From Eggerthellaceae bacterium (GTDB lineage: Bacteria; Actinomycetota; Coriobacteriia; Coriobacteriales; Eggerthellaceae): 6,689 bases of DNA. The position numbers and the translations under genes were made by a program. The stretch spans positions 1 to 6,689 of the forward strand of contig JAFUCW010000188.1 of the NCBI GenBank assembly GCA_017459485.1, given 5' to 3'. The notes beneath the pieces are model-generated. The model was not told where the DNA came from. It did no database searches and saw nothing but the letters and a program-made list of their open reading frames with translations. Shown here piece by piece: positions 4,733 through 6,689 of the stretch (within the stretch, counting starts at the first letter, position 1; every line of letters starts with the position of its first letter).

Positions 4733-4759
4733 GTTCCGCTGTTCGTAGAACAGCGGAAC
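4733..4759. repeat. Perfect capping hairpin abutting the guaB stop codon
   Basis: GTTCCGCTGTTC (4733-4744) and its exact inverse (4748-4759) flank GTA. The hairpin begins on the base next to the guaB stop codon (4760-4762). No T-run follows on the minus strand, so a classical terminator is not supported, but a 12-bp perfect stem at the 3' end of guaB mRNA may protect it from exonucleases. It matches the hairpin at 163-188. Confidence 0.88.
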
Positions 4760-6265
4760 TTATCTGATGGAGTTCTTCTCCTTCTGGACGACGTCGTGCG
4801 CGCCGCCTTCGACGATGCTGGTGGCAGACACCACGGTCAGCTTTGCCTTCTGCTGAAGCTCGGGGATTGTCAGGGCGCCGCAATTGCACATGGTCGACTT
4901 CACCTTAGAGAGCGTGATGTCCACGTTGTCCTTCAGGCTGCCGGCGTAGGGCACGTAGCTGTCCACGCCCTCTTCGAAGGTCAGGCCCTTCTTTTCGCCG
5001 CCAAGGTCGTAGCGCTGCCAGTTGCGTGCGCGTGCGCTGCCTTCGCCCCAGTACTCTTTCATGTAGCTGCCGTTGATGTTCACGCGGTTCGAAGGGCTTT
5101 CGTCGAAACGCGCGAAGTAGCGACCGAGCATGACGAAGTCCGCGCCCATGGCAAGCGCAAGCGTACTGTGATGGTCGTAGACGATGCCGCCGTCGGAGCA
5201 GATGGGCACGTAGATTCCGGTTTCCTGGAAGTACTTGTCGCGTTCGCGCGCAACGTCGATGACGGCGGTTGCCTGGCCGCGACCGATGCCTTTCTGCTCG
5301 CGCGTAATGCAGATGGAACCTCCGCCGATGCCAATCTTGATGAAGTCTGCGCCTGCGTCGGCCAGGAAGCGGAAGCCTTCGCCGTCGACCACGTTGCCAG
5401 CGCCCACCTTCACACTGTCGCCGTAGCGCTCCTTGATCCACGCAAGCGTGCGCGACTGCCATTCGGAATAGCCCTCCGACGAGTCTATGCACAGCACGTC
5501 GGCACCTGCCTCGACCAACGCGGGAACACGCTCTTCGTAGTCGCGCGTGTTTATGCCCGCGCCCACCATGTAGAGTTTATGGGTGTCGAGCATTTCGAGC
5601 GGGTTGGACTTGTGGCTGTCGTAGTCCTTGCGAAACACCATGTTGACCAGGTGGTCTTCGGCATCCACCAAAGGCAGAGAATTGAGCTTGTGGTCCCAAA
5701 TGATGTCGTTGGCCTCTTTGAGCGAAGTGTCTGCCGGAGCGACAACCAGCTTTTCGCGAGGAGTCATGAAGTCGACGACCTTTTCCGAAGGGTCCATGCG
5801 GGAAATGCGGTAGTCGCGGCCGGTTACCACGCCGAGCAGCTTGCCGTGAGACGACCCATCGTCGGTAACGGGCATGGTGGAGTGGCCTAGAGCCTCTTTA
5901 AGATCGATGACGTCGGCAAGCGTCATGTCGGGAGAAAGGTTGGCGTCGCTGGTCACGAAACCCGCCTTGTAGTCTTTCACGCGGACGACCATTGCCGCCT
6001 GGTCTTCGACAGTCTGGCTGCCGTAGAGGAAGCTCAAGCCCCCTTCCGTAGCTAGCGCGATTGCCATGCCGTCGTCTGAAACGGCCTGCATGATGGCCGA
6101 CACCATGGGGATGTTTAGGCTGATAGCAGGCTGTTCGCCGCGCTTGTGGCGCACCAGCGGAGTCTGCAAGCTTACTTCTGCGGGGGTGCACTCGGAAGAG
6201 GAGTAGCCAGGGACCAATAGATACTCATTGAATGTACGAGCGGGTTCATCGAAATAGAATGCCAT
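4760..6265 (-). CDS. guaB: IMP dehydrogenase, Tritrichomonas foetus-like type
   Basis: IMPDH oxidises IMP to XMP with NAD+, the committed step to GMP, as a cytosolic tetramer. The 501-residue protein has an N-terminal barrel segment, a two-CBS insertion (about 100-220), then the catalytic barrel: D261, the loop [15 protein letters not shown] (312-326) with catalytic C319, SDGG with D358 (357-360), the mobile flap with R418-Y419, and a C-terminal EGGAH motif (486-490). From memory of the T. foetus enzyme, length, N-terminus (MA-x-Y-x-x-EP) and long blocks such as [20 protein letters not shown] are nearly the same, and C319, D261, D358, R418 and Y419 carry the same numbers. K310, R322 and E431, tied in that enzyme to mycophenolic acid resistance, are also present. 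AGGA seven bases before ATG 6265 supports the start. Confidence 0.97.
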   Translation of the reverse strand: MAFYFDEPARTFNEYLLVPGYSSSECTPAEVSLQTPLVRHKRGEQPAISLNIPMVSAIMQAVSDDGMAIALATEGGLSFLYGSQTVEDQAAMVVRVKDYKAGFVTSDANLSPDMTLADVIDLKEALGHSTMPVTDDGSSHGKLLGVVTGRDYRISRMDPSEKVVDFMTPREKLVVAPADTSLKEANDIIWDHKLNSLPLVDAEDHLVNMVFRKDYDSHKSNPLEMLDTHKLYMVGAGINTRDYEERVPALVEAGADVLCIDSSEGYSEWQSRTLAWIKERYGDSVKVGAGNVVDGEGFRFLADAGADFIKIGIGGGSICITREQKGIGRGQATAVIDVARERDKYFQETGIYVPICSDGGIVYDHHSTLALAMGADFVMLGRYFARFDESPSNRVNINGSYMKEYWGEGSARARNWQRYDLGGEKKGLTFEEGVDSYVPYAGSLKDNVDITLSKVKSTMCNCGALTIPELQQKAKLTVVSATSIVEGGAHDVVQKEKNSIR

Positions 6266-6297
6266 GCGCGTTTCCTTTCCCGACTGGTCTTTTTATC

Positions 6298-6303
6298 ATT
6301 ATA
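6298..6303 (-). promoter_or_regulatory. guaB -10 box (TATAAT)
   Basis: On the minus strand a perfect TATAAT lies 32 bases before the guaB ATG, giving a leader of about 25 bases. The -35 position (around 6321-6326, ATACGC) is poor. A CGTATC/GATACG dyad overlaps and extends upstream of it. Confidence 0.65.
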
Positions 6304-6321
6304 GAACAATGCACCCTTGGG

Positions 6322-6343
6322 CGTATCGGCAACCAGGGATACG
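6322..6343. promoter_or_regulatory. Dyad CGTATC-N10-GATACG over the guaB -35 region
   Basis: Exact 6-base inverted repeats at 6322-6327 and 6338-6343 span the place of the missing -35 and upstream. This position suits an activator or repressor. Six-base arms are short, so chance is possible. Confidence 0.4.
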
Positions 6344-6396
6344 TTTTGGATGAACTGGCACGGACCGAGAGGCTCTCCGATGGAAAGGGACACGAA

Positions 6397-6423
6397 GATG
6401 CACTGCACCAGGTGCAAGGCATC
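6397..6423. promoter_or_regulatory. 27-bp two-step dyad upstream of guaB
   Basis: GATGC (6397-6401) and GCATC (6419-6423) enclose TGCACC (6404-6409) and GGTGCA (6411-6416), centred on A6410 with two unpaired bases on each side between the steps. It lies 22 bases past the stop of the frame at 6445-6645 and about 130 bases before guaB. No T-run follows on either strand, so an operator is at least as likely as a terminator. Confidence 0.5.
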
Positions 6424-6444
6424 GCCTCTGGTACAGCGTATTGA

Positions 6445-6645
6445 TCAGGCGAGGGCTTGGGCGAGGGAGGTCAGCGAGTCGAACGACTTTTCGGAGCTGT
6501 TGCCATTGCGCCCGACCTTCACCACTGTGCCACTCCAATCGTTGGCGTCCTGGTAATGGTCGGTGCGGACGATGTAGTTGCAGTCGAACGTCGATCGGTC
6601 GGGCAGGTCCTTGAAAGCGCAGCCGTAATGCAGGTGTTTCGCCAC
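6445..6645 (-). pseudogene. Short coding-like frame, possible 3' remnant of a broken gene
   Basis: A 66-residue frame from a GTG (6643-6645), without ribosome site, to TGA (6445-6447). I do not recognise the family. Its codons are strongly G/C-ending and the composition (several Trp/Tyr/His, ending SLTSLAQALA) looks like real protein, so it is probably or formerly coding. The same frame continues upstream to the window edge as EVSDYTQRAP, broken only by a TAA at 6655-6657. Either a longer gene carries a nonsense mutation, or one gene stops there and another starts at the GTG, or the short frame is a genuine small gene. The window ends too soon to decide. Confidence 0.45.
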
Positions 6646-6689
6646 TTGCGCGACTTACGGAGCACGCTGCGTGTAGTCCGAAACCTCGA

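Noticed and set aside
4378..4759. Regular repeats with 19-bp linkers, CRISPR-like at first sight
   Set aside because: The repeat unit is 133 bp and palindromic, the linkers are nearly identical rather than unique, and no cas gene is near.
4550..5890. 446-residue plus-strand open frame
   Set aside because: It runs through the repeat array and then antisense to guaB, whose assignment is certain; its translation is low in family motifs.
6266..6444. Purine-type riboswitch upstream of guaB
   Set aside because: The TATAAT at 6298-6303 leaves a leader of only about 25 bases, too short for a riboswitch.

Overview
The window is GC-rich, apart from one AT-rich promoter stretch near 3700-3840. It carries four recognisable protein genes and an unusual density of structured intergenic repeats. 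The gene content (a RecN, a cysteine-free Rrf2 regulator, a 2-hydroxypentadienoate-hydratase-type enzyme, and an IMP dehydrogenase of the Tritrichomonas foetus type), together with a probably leaderless recN, fits a high-GC Actinomycetota, perhaps a gut Coriobacteriia/Eggerthellales member. That placement is inference; there is no rRNA or tRNA here to settle it.

Layout, left to right. 1-189 is the right-hand end of an array of palindromic elements, capped by a perfect hairpin. recN follows (230-1930, +). 1931-2342 separates the convergent 3' ends of recN and the hydratase gene and holds a second structured repeat family plus one 133-bp element of the first family. The hydratase gene is at 2343-3137 (-). 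3138-3877 is a long non-coding stretch between divergent genes, with a 24-bp dyad, degenerate direct repeats and the strong rrf2-family promoter. The regulator lies at 3878-4300 (+) and ends at a clear intrinsic terminator. 4362-4759 is a three-element array (one deleted copy, two full copies) with the same capping hairpin, lying between convergent genes. guaB occupies 4760-6265 (-) with a TATAAT box upstream. 6445-6645 (-) is a short coding-like frame that may be the 3' end of a broken gene.

The most striking content is the first repeat family. Four full copies (132-133 bp each) share a conserved head (starts GCAGGTGGTCGA), a conserved tail (GCAGCGGCGG or close) and a conserved apical c(UUCG)g hairpin. 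The two ~28-nt arms between them differ in sequence from copy to copy, yet remain complementary to each other within each copy. Pairs change on both sides in the outer arms, the inner helix and the apical stem, and the same tandem U-G/G-U wobble is kept at the same place in all four. This is what selection on a folded RNA (or folded single-stranded DNA) produces, or what a self-templating palindromic element would leave. All copies face the same way, copies are joined by ~19-bp linkers, and the two arrays end in the same hairpin.

The protein genes do not form one pathway: recN is double-strand-break repair, guaB is the first committed step of GMP synthesis, the hydratase belongs to meta-cleavage-type catabolism, and the Rrf2 protein is a stand-alone regulator. 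No transposase, reverse transcriptase, integrase or cas gene is present that would explain the repeats in cis.
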